Assembly (NCBI RefSeq): GCF_032341175.1
Contig: NZ_CP135435.1
Location: 744,001 to 808,000 of the forward strand
Length of the DNA: 64,000 bases
Source of the DNA: Bacillus sp. DTU_2020_1000418_1_SI_GHA_SEK_038
GTDB taxonomy: Bacteria; Bacillota; Bacilli; Bacillales; Cytobacillaceae
Direction: 5' to 3'
Position numbers and translations under genes: made by a program. Below the pieces are notes generated by a model, which was given only the letters and a program-made list of their open reading frames with translations, had not been told where the DNA came from and made no database searches. Positions 53,709 to 61,129 of this stretch are shown here, piece by piece. How positions within the stretch are numbered: the first letter of the stretch is position 1; each line of letters opens with the position of its first letter.

Positions 53709-53966
53709 ACCCTGCATGAAAGCGGCCAGATTGAACAAGATGCCGATGTCATCGCCTATCTCTACCGAGATGACTATTATCATAAACAGTCAAAGAAGCA
53801 GAACATCATCGAAATCATTCTTGCCAAGCAGCGCAATGGTCCGATTGGGACTGTGGAGCTTGCGTTTATGAAGGAGTATGGGAGGTTTGCCGATTTGGTA
53901 GGAAGCACTTTAGCTAGCGGTTCAATTGAGGGGGAAAATAGTAATGTTATAGAGCATTCCTTGTAA
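53709..53966 (+). pseudogene. Replicative DNA helicase (DnaB), C-terminal fragment
   Basis: Reads TLHESGQIEQDADVIAYLYR, DDYYHKQSKKQNIIEIILAK, QRNGPIGTVELAFMKEYGRF, then a short unrelated tail to TAA 53964-53966. SGQIEQDADV and KQRNGPIGTV are motif H4 and surrounding of DnaB-family helicases. Upstream in frame is TAG at 53706-53708. Only the last sixth of the protein is left; probably from the same element as the fragments at 51472 and 52282. Confidence 0.85.
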
Positions 53967-54034
53967 TGAGGAATGCTTTTTATATTGTCAAAAGCTAAAA
54001 TAAACAATAATAATATAATTAAAATCAATATTTA

Positions 54035-54067
54035 TTTATTGTAAAACGATAAATATTGTGTTAAATT
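54035..54067 (+). promoter_or_regulatory. yoaT promoter with putative YozG operator
   Basis: TTGTAA (54039-54044), 17 bases, TAAATT (54062-54067). It overlaps TTTATTGTAAAACGATAAAT (54035-54054), a near-palindrome (TTTATYG/CRATAAA) that recurs with two mismatches in front of yoaS at 55081. Confidence 0.6.
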
Positions 54068-54183
54068 CAAATTGCGATAAATAAGTTAGGCAATATAATG
54101 TCAGCTCAGAGATATTTTAATACCGAAGTGATGAAGACAGCCAAGAATAAAAAAACGAAGGAAGGTTATTAGGCGGTGAACTT

Positions 54184-55032
54184 ATGTACAAAAACATCAA
54201 TCTATTTAGTTACTATACTAGGCGGAACTTATACACATTCAGAAAAAGGAGTCACAAATCCATGGGACCATTAAAACAACTCGTTCGATTTGGTTGGGAG
54301 CAGGCCCTTTCATGTTTGTTTCCTGTCGTTATTTTTGCCTCGTTGGCTATTACAAAAATCATTCCACTTCCCTTCCTGCCACGGTATGACTGGCTGCTCA
54401 TCATCTGCCTTCTGATGCAGTGGTGGATGGTACGTACTGGGCTTGAGACAAGGGATGAACTAAAAGTTATTACACTGTTTCACATTATTGGACTTGCACT
54501 TGAACTTTTCAAGGTTAATATGGGCTCCTGGTCATATCCAGAGGAAGGATTTTTTAAAATTTTTGGAGTGCCTTTATACAGCGGGTTCATGTACGCAAGT
54601 GTAGCGAGCTACCTTTGCCAAGCATGGAGGAGGCTGGAGGTTGAATTAGTAAAGTGGCCACCATTTTTGGCGGTCGTTCCTCTTGCGGCTGCGATTTATT
54701 TGAATTTTTTCACCCATCATTTTTGGATTGACGTTCGCTGGTGGTTATCTGGACTGGTCATCATCGTCTTTTGGCAGTCGTGGGTCACATACGAGGTTGG
54801 TGGAACTCGTTACCGTATGCCAATCGCACTTTCATTTGTGCTCATCGGATTTTTCATATGGGTAGCGGAAAATATCGCAACATTCTTTGGCGCTTGGGAA
54901 TATCCAAACCAAACCGAAGCTTGGAGCCTCGTTCATCTAGGAAAGGTGAGTTCCTGGCTCTTGTTAGTGATTGTTAGCTTTCTTATAGTAGCAACGTTAA
55001 AACAGGTTAAGGGAAAAATTGAACGAGGATAG
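54184..55032 (+). CDS. yoaT: DUF817 integral membrane protein (YoaT-like)
   Basis: 282 residues if begun at ATG 54184; ATG 54262 with AAAGGAG upstream gives 256 and is an equal choice. About eight hydrophobic helices. FGWEQALSCLFPVVIFASLA and GSWSYPEEGFFKIFGVPLYS are family signatures. In B. subtilis yoaT is encoded beside yoaS and yozG, as here. Function unknown. Its promoter shares the operator of the yoaS-yozG pair. Confidence 0.85.
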   Translation: MYKNINLFSYYTRRNLYTFRKRSHKSMGPLKQLVRFGWEQALSCLFPVVIFASLAITKIIPLPFLPRYDWLLIICLLMQWWMVRTGLETRDELKVITLFHIIGLALELFKVNMGSWSYPEEGFFKIFGVPLYSGFMYASVASYLCQAWRRLEVELVKWPPFLAVVPLAAAIYLNFFTHHFWIDVRWWLSGLVIIVFWQSWVTYEVGGTRYRMPIALSFVLIGFFIWVAENIATFFGAWEYPNQTEAWSLVHLGKVSSWLLLVIVSFLIVATLKQVKGKIERG

Positions 55033-55080
55033 GAAGTTGGAGGTTATTAACAACAAAAAAATAATAATAAATGATAATAA

Positions 55081-55113
55081 TTTATTGAAAAACGATAAAT
55101 TATGTATTAGAAT
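55081..55113 (+). promoter_or_regulatory. yoaS-yozG promoter with putative YozG operator
   Basis: TTGAAA (55085-55090), 17 bases, TAGAAT (55108-55113). Overlapping TTTATTGAAAAACGATAAAT (55081-55100) matches the yoaT box at 19 of 20 positions; a further ATCAATAAA half-site follows. Confidence 0.65.
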
Positions 55114-55145
55114 TAAATTATCAATAAATAAATGAGGTGTTATAT

Positions 55146-55625
55146 ATGAATAGAGAAACACTCTTTTTAAAGTTCGCTGTTGTTCTAATGGGAATCCCTG
55201 TTCTTGCTCTGTGCATCTTTTTAGTTCCTGAGATAGGGAATGTTGCAGCACAATTGCTTCCAAAGTTTGCTTTAATAAAAATTCTTGTTTACATCGTTTT
55301 TTATGCATCAGCGATCCCTTTTTACTTTGCTCTGTATCAGGCTTTCAAACTTTTACGCTTTATCGATAAAAGTGAAGCTTTCTCCGAATTAGCTGTAATA
55401 GCTTTAAAGAAAATCAAACAATGTGCCGTTACAATCAGTATCTTGCACTTGCTAGCCTTGCCGCTATTCTATCTCTTTGCGGAAGTTGATGATGCTCCAG
55501 GTGTCATCTTTGTCGGATTGGTTGTTCCTTTTGCTTCCATGGTGATTGCTGTCTTTGCCGCTGTTCTTCAAAAGCTATTAAAAAATGCGATCGATATTAA
55601 ATCAGAAAATGATTTAACGGTTTGA
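55146..55625 (+). CDS. yoaS: DUF2975 membrane protein (YoaS-like)
   Basis: 159 residues from ATG 55146 with GAGGTG. Four transmembrane helices (about 8-28, 43-63, 96-115, 120-142), and the typical FKLLRFIDKSEAFSELAVIA loop between them. The stop lies nine bases before yozG, and DUF2975 membrane proteins are normally paired with such a small XRE regulator. Function unknown. Confidence 0.88.
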   Translation: MNRETLFLKFAVVLMGIPVLALCIFLVPEIGNVAAQLLPKFALIKILVYIVFYASAIPFYFALYQAFKLLRFIDKSEAFSELAVIALKKIKQCAVTISILHLLALPLFYLFAEVDDAPGVIFVGLVVPFASMVIAVFAAVLQKLLKNAIDIKSENDLTV

Positions 55626-55634
55626 GGTGAAAAC

Positions 55635-55856
55635 ATGGCGATTATAATCAATATTGATGTGATGCTGGCTAAAAGAAAAATGAGCGTAACTGAACTTTCG
55701 GAGCACGTTGGAATCACAATGGCAAACCTTTCTATCTTGAAAAATGGAAAGGCAAAAGCAATTCGATTTTCAACTTTAGAGGCGATTTGTAAGGCGTTGG
55801 ACTGCCAGCCTGGGGATATTCTTGAATACCGAATTGATGATGGTCTTCAAGAATAA
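55635..55856 (+). CDS. yozG: Small XRE-family regulator (YozG-like)
   Basis: 73 residues from ATG 55635 with GAGGTGAAA. Almost only a Cro/CI helix-turn-helix: MLAKRKMSVTELSEHVGITM, ANLSILKNGKAKAIRFSTLE, AICKALDCQPGDILEYR. In operon with yoaS. It is the obvious candidate to bind the TTTATTG-N5-CGATAAA boxes in front of yoaT and yoaS. Downstream, 55873-55989 can be read as GEELTVEFLKEDFELDGVVE, a gene stub without a start. Confidence 0.88.
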   Translation: MAIIINIDVMLAKRKMSVTELSEHVGITMANLSILKNGKAKAIRFSTLEAICKALDCQPGDILEYRIDDGLQE

Positions 55857-55997
55857 AATTGTTTAAATATAAAAAGGTGAAGAACTTACGGTTGAATTCC
55901 TAAAAGAAGACTTTGAATTAGATGGTGTAGTTGAATTGGAGGTTCTTATACGACCAATAATCGTACTAACGGACGAGTGCAAGAGTTAAGGATGGAG

Positions 55998-56050
55998 GGT
56001 TGCTAAAGCAATCCTTTTTCTTATTCCACTAACGGTTAGTGTAATAATTT
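55998..56050. repeat. Dispersed CTAACGG repeat, third copy
   Basis: TTTTTCTTATTCCACTAACG then GTTAGTGTAATAATTTTT. Shares CTTATTC-ACTAACGG and TAGTGTAATAA with the copy at 10260-10292. A TTGCTAAAGCAA palindrome precedes it. No gene in the rest of 55857-56284. Confidence 0.45.
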
Positions 56051-56284
56051 TTGAGAAGCAAGGATATGATGAATAGCTTCTAAGAATGTATTGTGGATGG
56101 GTTTCTGCTGGAGGAAGGACGCTTGTATTGTGGATTGCATAACGGCTACCGCTCCATCATAGAGATTTTTTGGCACAAAACAATTAGTATACAATAATTT
56201 ACTCCTTGTAGTCGTAAAAAAGCAAGGAATCCTTGCTAGCTTTCTTCATTAATTATGCGAAAATTTAAACAAGGAGGGAAGGAA

Positions 56285-57409
56285 GTGAACATTGGTGAAA
56301 AGTTAAAGTTAAGAAGAAAAAAAGCAGGGTTTACTCAGGAACAAGTGGCGGAAAAAATGAATATAACCAGGCAAACCCTTTCTAATTGGGAAGTCGGGAA
56401 AAACTTTCCCGATATTGACTCCATTATTAAGCTAAGCCATATATACCAACTCTCCTTAGATGAATTTTTATTAGGTAAAATTTTTTTCAAAGGAGCGATG
56501 GCAATGGTAAAGAAGTTCCCGGAATTGGATATTCAAAATTTGATTCAAATGCATTATCCTTCTGCAGATAATTTTAAAGAGCTTAACGGTGGTCTTGTCT
56601 CTCAAACGTACTCCTTTTATTCAAATAATGATCGCTATGTTTTTCAAGTGGGAAATCGATTCGAAGTATATGAAAAAGAGAGATGGGTTTACCATCGCTA
56701 TCATCACCACCTCCCTTTAAGGGAGGTGCTGGATATACAGGTAACGGAAAGTGGTGTCGCTTATTCCATTTCTAAATTTATTGAAGGAACTAAAATATTT
56801 GATTTAAATAGCCAGGAAATACTTGATATTTGTCCTGTTGTAGAAAAAAACCTTGAAGCATTGGAAGCAATTGAAATGACCGAACAGAATGGTTATGGCC
56901 GATTTGATCATACTGGTCAGGCGGGTTATCCAACCTGGGAGGATTATATAAAAGCAGTTTACAATGAGAATATTTATGATTGGTCAGCCCTGGAACGGAA
57001 AGGATTAGATTCGGATGTAGTTGAAAATGCTATTAAAGAGCTGAAAGCCCATATTAAGAGTGTTTCATTAAGTAAAAAATATTTAGTTCACGGAGATTTA
57101 GGATCATTTAATTTATTGGCTAAAGACGGGCAAGTTTCGGGAATGATCGATTGGAGCCTTTCTATGTACGGAGATCATTTATATGACAAAGCAAATATAC
57201 TTTTTTGGAATGAGGATAAGCTTCAGCCACTCATACAACGGATTACAAATAGGTATATGAGTTCTCCTGAATGTAAGGGAAAAATTTACTGCTATATGCT
57301 TCGAGTTGGTCTTGAGGAAATTTATAATACAGTTATTCTTAACGAAATAGGTTATGACATTGAATGGGTTGCAAATAGATTGCAACGAATTATTAATAAC
57401 AACCATTGA
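56285..57409 (+). CDS. XRE HTH fused to aminoglycoside-phosphotransferase-like kinase
   Basis: 374 residues from GTG 56285, with AAGGAGGG nine bases upstream (open frame from 56255). Residues 1-65 are a Cro/CI helix-turn-helix (KLRRKKAGFTQEQVAEKMNI, RQTLSNWEVGKNFPDIDSII). From about residue 74 a complete APH-like kinase follows: glycine-rich GGLVSQTYSF, YLVHGDLGSFNLL (catalytic HGD..N) and GMIDWSLSMYGDHLYD. Probably phosphorylates a small sugar-like or antibiotic molecule, with a DNA-binding head. An internal AAAGGAG (56489-56495) before ATG 56504 might allow the kinase alone to be made. Otherwise intact; target unknown. Confidence 0.83.
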   Translation: MNIGEKLKLRRKKAGFTQEQVAEKMNITRQTLSNWEVGKNFPDIDSIIKLSHIYQLSLDEFLLGKIFFKGAMAMVKKFPELDIQNLIQMHYPSADNFKELNGGLVSQTYSFYSNNDRYVFQVGNRFEVYEKERWVYHRYHHHLPLREVLDIQVTESGVAYSISKFIEGTKIFDLNSQEILDICPVVEKNLEALEAIEMTEQNGYGRFDHTGQAGYPTWEDYIKAVYNENIYDWSALERKGLDSDVVENAIKELKAHIKSVSLSKKYLVHGDLGSFNLLAKDGQVSGMIDWSLSMYGDHLYDKANILFWNEDKLQPLIQRITNRYMSSPECKGKIYCYMLRVGLEEIYNTVILNEIGYDIEWVANRLQRIINNNH

Positions 57410-57462
57410 AGGAAGAATAATTAAAGAAATATAGCCATTGGATAAATGGAACCAAATCAATG

Positions 57463-57493
57463 AACAACGTATGAATTTCAACGTTGTTTTTTT
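57463..57493 (+). terminator. Terminator after XRE-APH gene
   Basis: AACAACGT (57463-57470), loop ATGAATTTC, AACGTTGTT, then TTTTT. Very similar to 38841-38875. Confidence 0.8.
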
Positions 57494-57602
57494 ATTTATT
57501 TTAAGGCCATTTAATAAAAGAGTGTGTTTGAAGTAAAGTCGAATATATTGTATTAAAATTCAGTAGTATGTATATTTATTATAATAAAGAGGAGGGGTTA
57601 GT

Positions 57603-58082
57603 TTGGAAATTAAACTTGCAGAATTAGCGGATGCTTTAATAATTCATGACTTAATGATTAAGGCATTTATGGAATATAAAGAAGAAGTACCGCCATCAAG
57701 TGCTTTAGAGGAAACCGCTGAGTCAATATCAACGGCTTTAAAGAGTAATGAGAAGGGGTTAATTGCTTATGTTGATCATAAGCCAGTCGGAATGGTTCGT
57801 TTTCAATTAACAGAAAATGGACTTTATTTTTATAGATTGTCAGTTATTCCAGAGGAACAAGGAAAAGGCATTGCGAAAAGAATATTAAAAGCACTTGAAG
57901 ACTACGCGAAAAATAAAGAAATGCCTGTAATATATTGTAAAGTTCGGATGACTGTCCTGAGAAATATTAAATTGTATAGTTCAGTAGGATATACAATTTA
58001 TAATGAAGAAGTAGTACATAAACCAAACGGTATAAATTTAAAGGTTGTGTCCATGAAGAAACAGATTAAGTTTTCCGATTAA
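57603..58082 (+). CDS. GNAT family N-acetyltransferase
   Basis: 159 residues from TTG 57603 with GAGGAGGGG. Start LAELADALIIHDLMIKAFME, then GMVRFQLTENGLYFYRLSVI and the acetyl-CoA loop PEEQGKGIAKRILKALEDYA. C-terminus KLYSSVGYTIYNEEVVHKPN is a normal beta ending. Substrate unknown. A stub of another GNAT follows at 58155. Confidence 0.87.
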   Translation: MEIKLAELADALIIHDLMIKAFMEYKEEVPPSSALEETAESISTALKSNEKGLIAYVDHKPVGMVRFQLTENGLYFYRLSVIPEEQGKGIAKRILKALEDYAKNKEMPVIYCKVRMTVLRNIKLYSSVGYTIYNEEVVHKPNGINLKVVSMKKQIKFSD

Positions 58083-58154
58083 AAGGGGAAAATGAAAGGT
58101 GTATGTTATGAAAAACTTTATCAATCTGAATTTGAATAAGTAAAAGTAAATTGA

Positions 58155-58241
58155 GGGGAAAAGCCTTCTATTGCAATTGCAGAAAATATCGGGTTTACCA
58201 ATGTTTTTAACTATACAGGGTATGAATTTCCAATTGATTAA
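58155..58241 (+). pseudogene. GNAT acetyltransferase, C-terminal stub
   Basis: Reads GEKPSIAIAENIGFTNVFNY, TGYEFPID and a stop at 58239-58241, preceded by TGA in frame. The SIAIAEKIGF-type helix plus YTGYEF are typical of GNAT C-termini. Confidence 0.6.
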
Positions 58242-58249
58242 TATTGTTG

Positions 58250-58300
58250 CTCAACAAAAGGGCGCAATTCTGCAACAAGTATTTCACTCTTTCTTTTTTG
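58250..58300. repeat. Dispersed imperfect palindromic repeat, copy 5
   Basis: CAACAAAAGGGCGCAATTCT then GCAACAAGTATTTCACTCTT, matching the GGGCGC-A-TTCTG-AACAAG core of the family. A short GGGCGCGC fragment also lies at about 58980. Confidence 0.45.
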
Positions 58301-58398
58301 TTAAGGGACAGTTTCGTGAGAATGGGAAGGATTTCAAGAAAATATATTGAAATTAGAGAGAGGATTTCATTTTTCCAGTTGGACTCTTATTTAATTTC

Positions 58399-58953
58399 AT
58401 GGGGGTGTTAATAATATATACAGGAATATTACTATACCCTAGATTTAGTGAATATGAATTATCAGTGCTTTTATCTGTACTGAAGCAGGGGCAGAAACGA
58501 ACCGTATTTATTGGGTTGAATAACGAAGTAGTTAAAGGGGAGGCAGGATTGACATGTATTCCTGAAGTAACAGTGAACGAAATGGACATTAATCAATTAG
58601 ATAGTATTGTACTTCCTGGTGTGGATGATTTTGAACATTTAGTTAACCATCCTGAACTGACCTCGTTCTTAAGGGGATTTTTAACAAGGAATATCATAAT
58701 AGGTGCAATATCCAGTGCACCATATCTATTATCTATGAGTGGATTATTAAGTGAAAGAAAATATACAACTGGATTAACGGCTGATCAAAGAGATTTCTTA
58801 GGAACGTTTAACGAAGGTAATTACTTAGATTCACCTGTTGTGATTGATAGAAATCTTATAACTGCAAAGGGATCAGCTTTTATAGACTTTGCCATAAAGT
58901 ATGGAGAGTTACTAAATTTAAATTTTGATAGTAGCTGGTACACAATAAAATAA
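58399..58953 (+). CDS. DJ-1/PfpI family protein, nucleophile Cys replaced
   Basis: 184 residues from ATG 58399, without a strong ribosome site. LIIYTGILLYPRFSEYELSV (Glu at the elbow), DSIVLPGVDDFEHLV and IIIGAISSAPYLLSMSGLLS. At the nucleophile elbow, where DJ-1/ThiJ proteins have Cys (AIC..P), this protein has Ser-Ser. It may therefore be a non-catalytic or binding member. Function unknown. Confidence 0.8.
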   Translation: MGVLIIYTGILLYPRFSEYELSVLLSVLKQGQKRTVFIGLNNEVVKGEAGLTCIPEVTVNEMDINQLDSIVLPGVDDFEHLVNHPELTSFLRGFLTRNIIIGAISSAPYLLSMSGLLSERKYTTGLTADQRDFLGTFNEGNYLDSPVVIDRNLITAKGSAFIDFAIKYGELLNLNFDSSWYTIK

Positions 58954-59042
58954 GAAAACTTATTATCAATCTTCAAATAAAGGGCGCGCTAATCCAATAA
59001 TTTTTTTGTAAGAAATAACAGCTAAAGGAGAGGCGCACTTAT

Positions 59043-59513
59043 ATGTCTAAACATAATAATGATGCTTCATTTGGCGATATGAATATAAAAGACAAAATAG
59101 CAGCAGTTGCCGGAATAACGCTTCTCATTATTCTGGTGCCCAGCTTTGTTTTGGGAATTTATTTTTTGGGGCTGGCCGGGGTTTTTGAACTGCTTGGAGT
59201 CCAGTATCAATCTGTCTGGTCATTGATTGTTTTTGTTGTTTGTTTCTTTATTTTGAGCATGATTGTCGAATTGTTTTCCGGAGCGATTTTTGTGATGCTT
59301 AAGCGGAAAATGACAGGAAAATTAAAGATGTTTTTTGTCCGGATCAGTATTGAAGGTGCCTCTAACTGGCTATGTCTCTTTACAGTGGATGAGTTTATGA
59401 ATAGTATTATCCTTTCATTGAAAACAGAGATCGTAGTTGCTTTGCTGTTGGCTGCAGTAGAAATTGTACTTGATGATAAGATGGAAGAAGAAAAACAGAA
59501 TGGTGTGGAATAG
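59043..59513 (+). CDS. yrvL: YrvL family membrane protein
   Basis: 156 residues from ATG 59043 with AAAGGAGAGG. Three hydrophobic segments (about 20-45, 62-84, 120-142) and the family segment KLKMFFVRISIEGASNWLCL with TVDEFMNSIILSLKTE. YrvL is annotated as a regulatory membrane protein in Bacillus; its mechanism is not visible in the sequence. A small ORF begins inside its 3' end. Confidence 0.82.
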   Translation: MSKHNNDASFGDMNIKDKIAAVAGITLLIILVPSFVLGIYFLGLAGVFELLGVQYQSVWSLIVFVVCFFILSMIVELFSGAIFVMLKRKMTGKLKMFFVRISIEGASNWLCLFTVDEFMNSIILSLKTEIVVALLLAAVEIVLDDKMEEEKQNGVE

Positions 59514-59625
59514 GTTATTCGAGAGACATCTAGATAATATTCGGCAATTTCGCTTTCAACAACAAATCGACCAGAGCAAAAAAGAAATTTTAAGAAATAC
59601 GGAGATTAATATAAAATCACTTTGA
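59500..59625 (+). CDS. Possible 41-residue ORF overlapping yrvL end
   Basis: ATG 59500, in another frame than yrvL, gives MVWNRLFERHLDNIRQFRFQ and QQIDQSKKEILRNTEINIKSL to 59625. Basic and amphipathic. There is no clear ribosome site. It could be a real coupled small protein or chance. The sequence 59626-59860 contains no gene. Confidence 0.25.
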   Translation: MVWNRLFERHLDNIRQFRFQQQIDQSKKEILRNTEINIKSL

Positions 59626-59860
59626 TAGTAGGGAAAAAACATTTCTATCTACTAACGTTGTTTTCCTCTCTTTTTTATTCTTTTATCCTTTATTACCCTA
59701 CAATACTCCTTCCATTAAGATTTTTTAAAAATTTTCCCTTTTGATCTTTAGTTCAACCACCTGCCACTCCAACTAAAACCCTTTCATTTCCTAGTATATA
59801 GTCCTATTTATTGGTAACTTAAGGAATTGATACCTTTACACTAGCAATATAGTAAAAAAG

Positions 59861-59869
59861 TGCTATAAT
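59861..59869 (+). promoter_or_regulatory. Extended -10 promoter of the c-di-GMP operon
   Basis: TGCTATAAT, a TGn-extended -10 (TATAAT 59864-59869). No good -35 is present at the usual distance. The transcript would begin near 59876, just before the riboswitch. Confidence 0.55.
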
Positions 59870-59909
59870 CTTGTGTGAAGTGAGAGAAAATTGTCGAATT
59901 ATGTATAAT

Positions 59910-60003
59910 TTTGCACCTGGATAATGGCAAATTCGTTGAAAGGCGATGACGCAAAGCCACAGGTCTAAGGCAATGGCTATGACAGCTGGGCTACCGAAAG
60001 GAG
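59910..60003 (+). ncRNA. Cyclic di-GMP-I (GEMM) riboswitch
   Basis: The leader carries the GEMM-I conserved blocks in order: GGCAAA (59926-59931), a GAAA tetraloop in GTTGAAAGG, GACGCAAAGCC (59948-59958), GGTCTAAGG (receptor), and GCTGGGCTACCGAAAGGAG. The two ligand-binding positions fall in GGCAAA and the GCTACCG segment. The downstream genes make and break c-di-GMP. There is no terminator between aptamer and the first gene; AAAGGAG (59997-60003), the likely ribosome site, lies at the aptamer's 3' edge, so control is probably translational. Exact P1 boundaries are not certain. Confidence 0.9.
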
Positions 60004-60018
60004 ACTATATTTTACGAA

Positions 60019-61128
60019 ATGAAAAAATTCAAAATAAGAATGAAAATAATTTTCGTTCTTATTACATGTATGTCCTTATTTGATATTTTGGATGAAAAAG
60101 TATTAATGTTCTTTCATTTAAAAGGGGACGGTTTTTGGAAAGTCCTTATAGATACCGGAAGTTCTTTAGTAGTCCTTTCATCGGTTCTATGGGCTTTTTT
60201 ACTAGGCAAGAAAATCATTCTTAATTACAAAGAAAAAGAAAAACATTATCGGAATTTGATTGATTTATCTCCAGAGGCCATATTTGTCCATCGAAATGGG
60301 AAAATCCTCTTTACAAACAAAGCAGGTGTTACATTACTGGGAGCAAACAGTGAGGATGACTTACTTAATCATAACTGGAAAAATTACATACAGTCTAGTT
60401 CCAGTGATTGGGATCACCTAAAGGAAAAAGTGAAATATTATAATGGGGGAATATTAACCTTTCAAATTAGAGTTAAAAGATTGGATGGCCAAGTCATCGA
60501 TTTAGAAATCACATCAACAAATATCGAATATGATGGACTGCCTGCAAGGGAATTTATTGCAAGAGACATTACTTTAAGAAAAAAACAAGAAAGTATGATA
60601 AAAAAATTAGCTTATCAAGATACATTGACGGGATTACCTAATCGAAGAGCTGTTTTAGATAGTCTAGAGCAGCTAATAAAAGATTCGGAAAAAAACAAAA
60701 CTCATTTTGCTGTTTTTTTTATTGATTTGGATGGGTTTAAGAAGGTAAATGATTCCTTAGGACATGATACCGGCGATGAGCTCCTAAAGAGGGTAAGTGT
60801 GCTTTTAAAGAGCTGTGTCAGAGGGAATGACATAGTCGCTAGATTTGCAGGAGACGAATTTATGATTCTTTTACCTAAAGCAAATAAACAATATTGCAGC
60901 ATAATCGCGGATAAAATCATCGGAAGCTTAGATTCACCTATCTACATTATGGGAAAAGAAATTCACGTAACACCTAGTATCGGAATTTCTTTATATCCAC
61001 AAAACGGAGAGGAAGCAACAGCATTAATTAAAATGGCCGATGAAGCTATGTATCAAGCTAAGAATAACGGAAAAAACAGTTATCAGTTTGTAGAAGAATC
61101 TTCTGATTTACCTGAAAGGAGAATATGA
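60019..61128 (+). CDS. Membrane PAS-GGDEF diguanylate cyclase
   Basis: 369 residues from ATG 60019. Two N-terminal hydrophobic helices (about 8-25 and 42-60), a PAS domain at 74-190 (YRNLIDLSPEAIFVHRNGKI), and a GGDEF domain from 200. The active site reads ARFAGDEFMILL, i.e. AGDEF in place of GGDEF, which is found in active cyclases; metal Asp is in FFIDLDGFKKVND. An inhibitory RxxD site (RGND) lies five residues before it. Makes c-di-GMP from two GTP. First gene behind the riboswitch. Confidence 0.9.
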   Translation: MKKFKIRMKIIFVLITCMSLFDILDEKVLMFFHLKGDGFWKVLIDTGSSLVVLSSVLWAFLLGKKIILNYKEKEKHYRNLIDLSPEAIFVHRNGKILFTNKAGVTLLGANSEDDLLNHNWKNYIQSSSSDWDHLKEKVKYYNGGILTFQIRVKRLDGQVIDLEITSTNIEYDGLPAREFIARDITLRKKQESMIKKLAYQDTLTGLPNRRAVLDSLEQLIKDSEKNKTHFAVFFIDLDGFKKVNDSLGHDTGDELLKRVSVLLKSCVRGNDIVARFAGDEFMILLPKANKQYCSIIADKIIGSLDSPIYIMGKEIHVTPSIGISLYPQNGEEATALIKMADEAMYQAKNNGKNSYQFVEESSDLPERRI

Positions 61129-61129
61129 T

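Noticed and set aside
56170..56190. TTGGCACAAAACAATT as a fourth sigma-54 promoter
   Set aside because: The -24 half is good, but the -12 half lacks GC at the required spacing.
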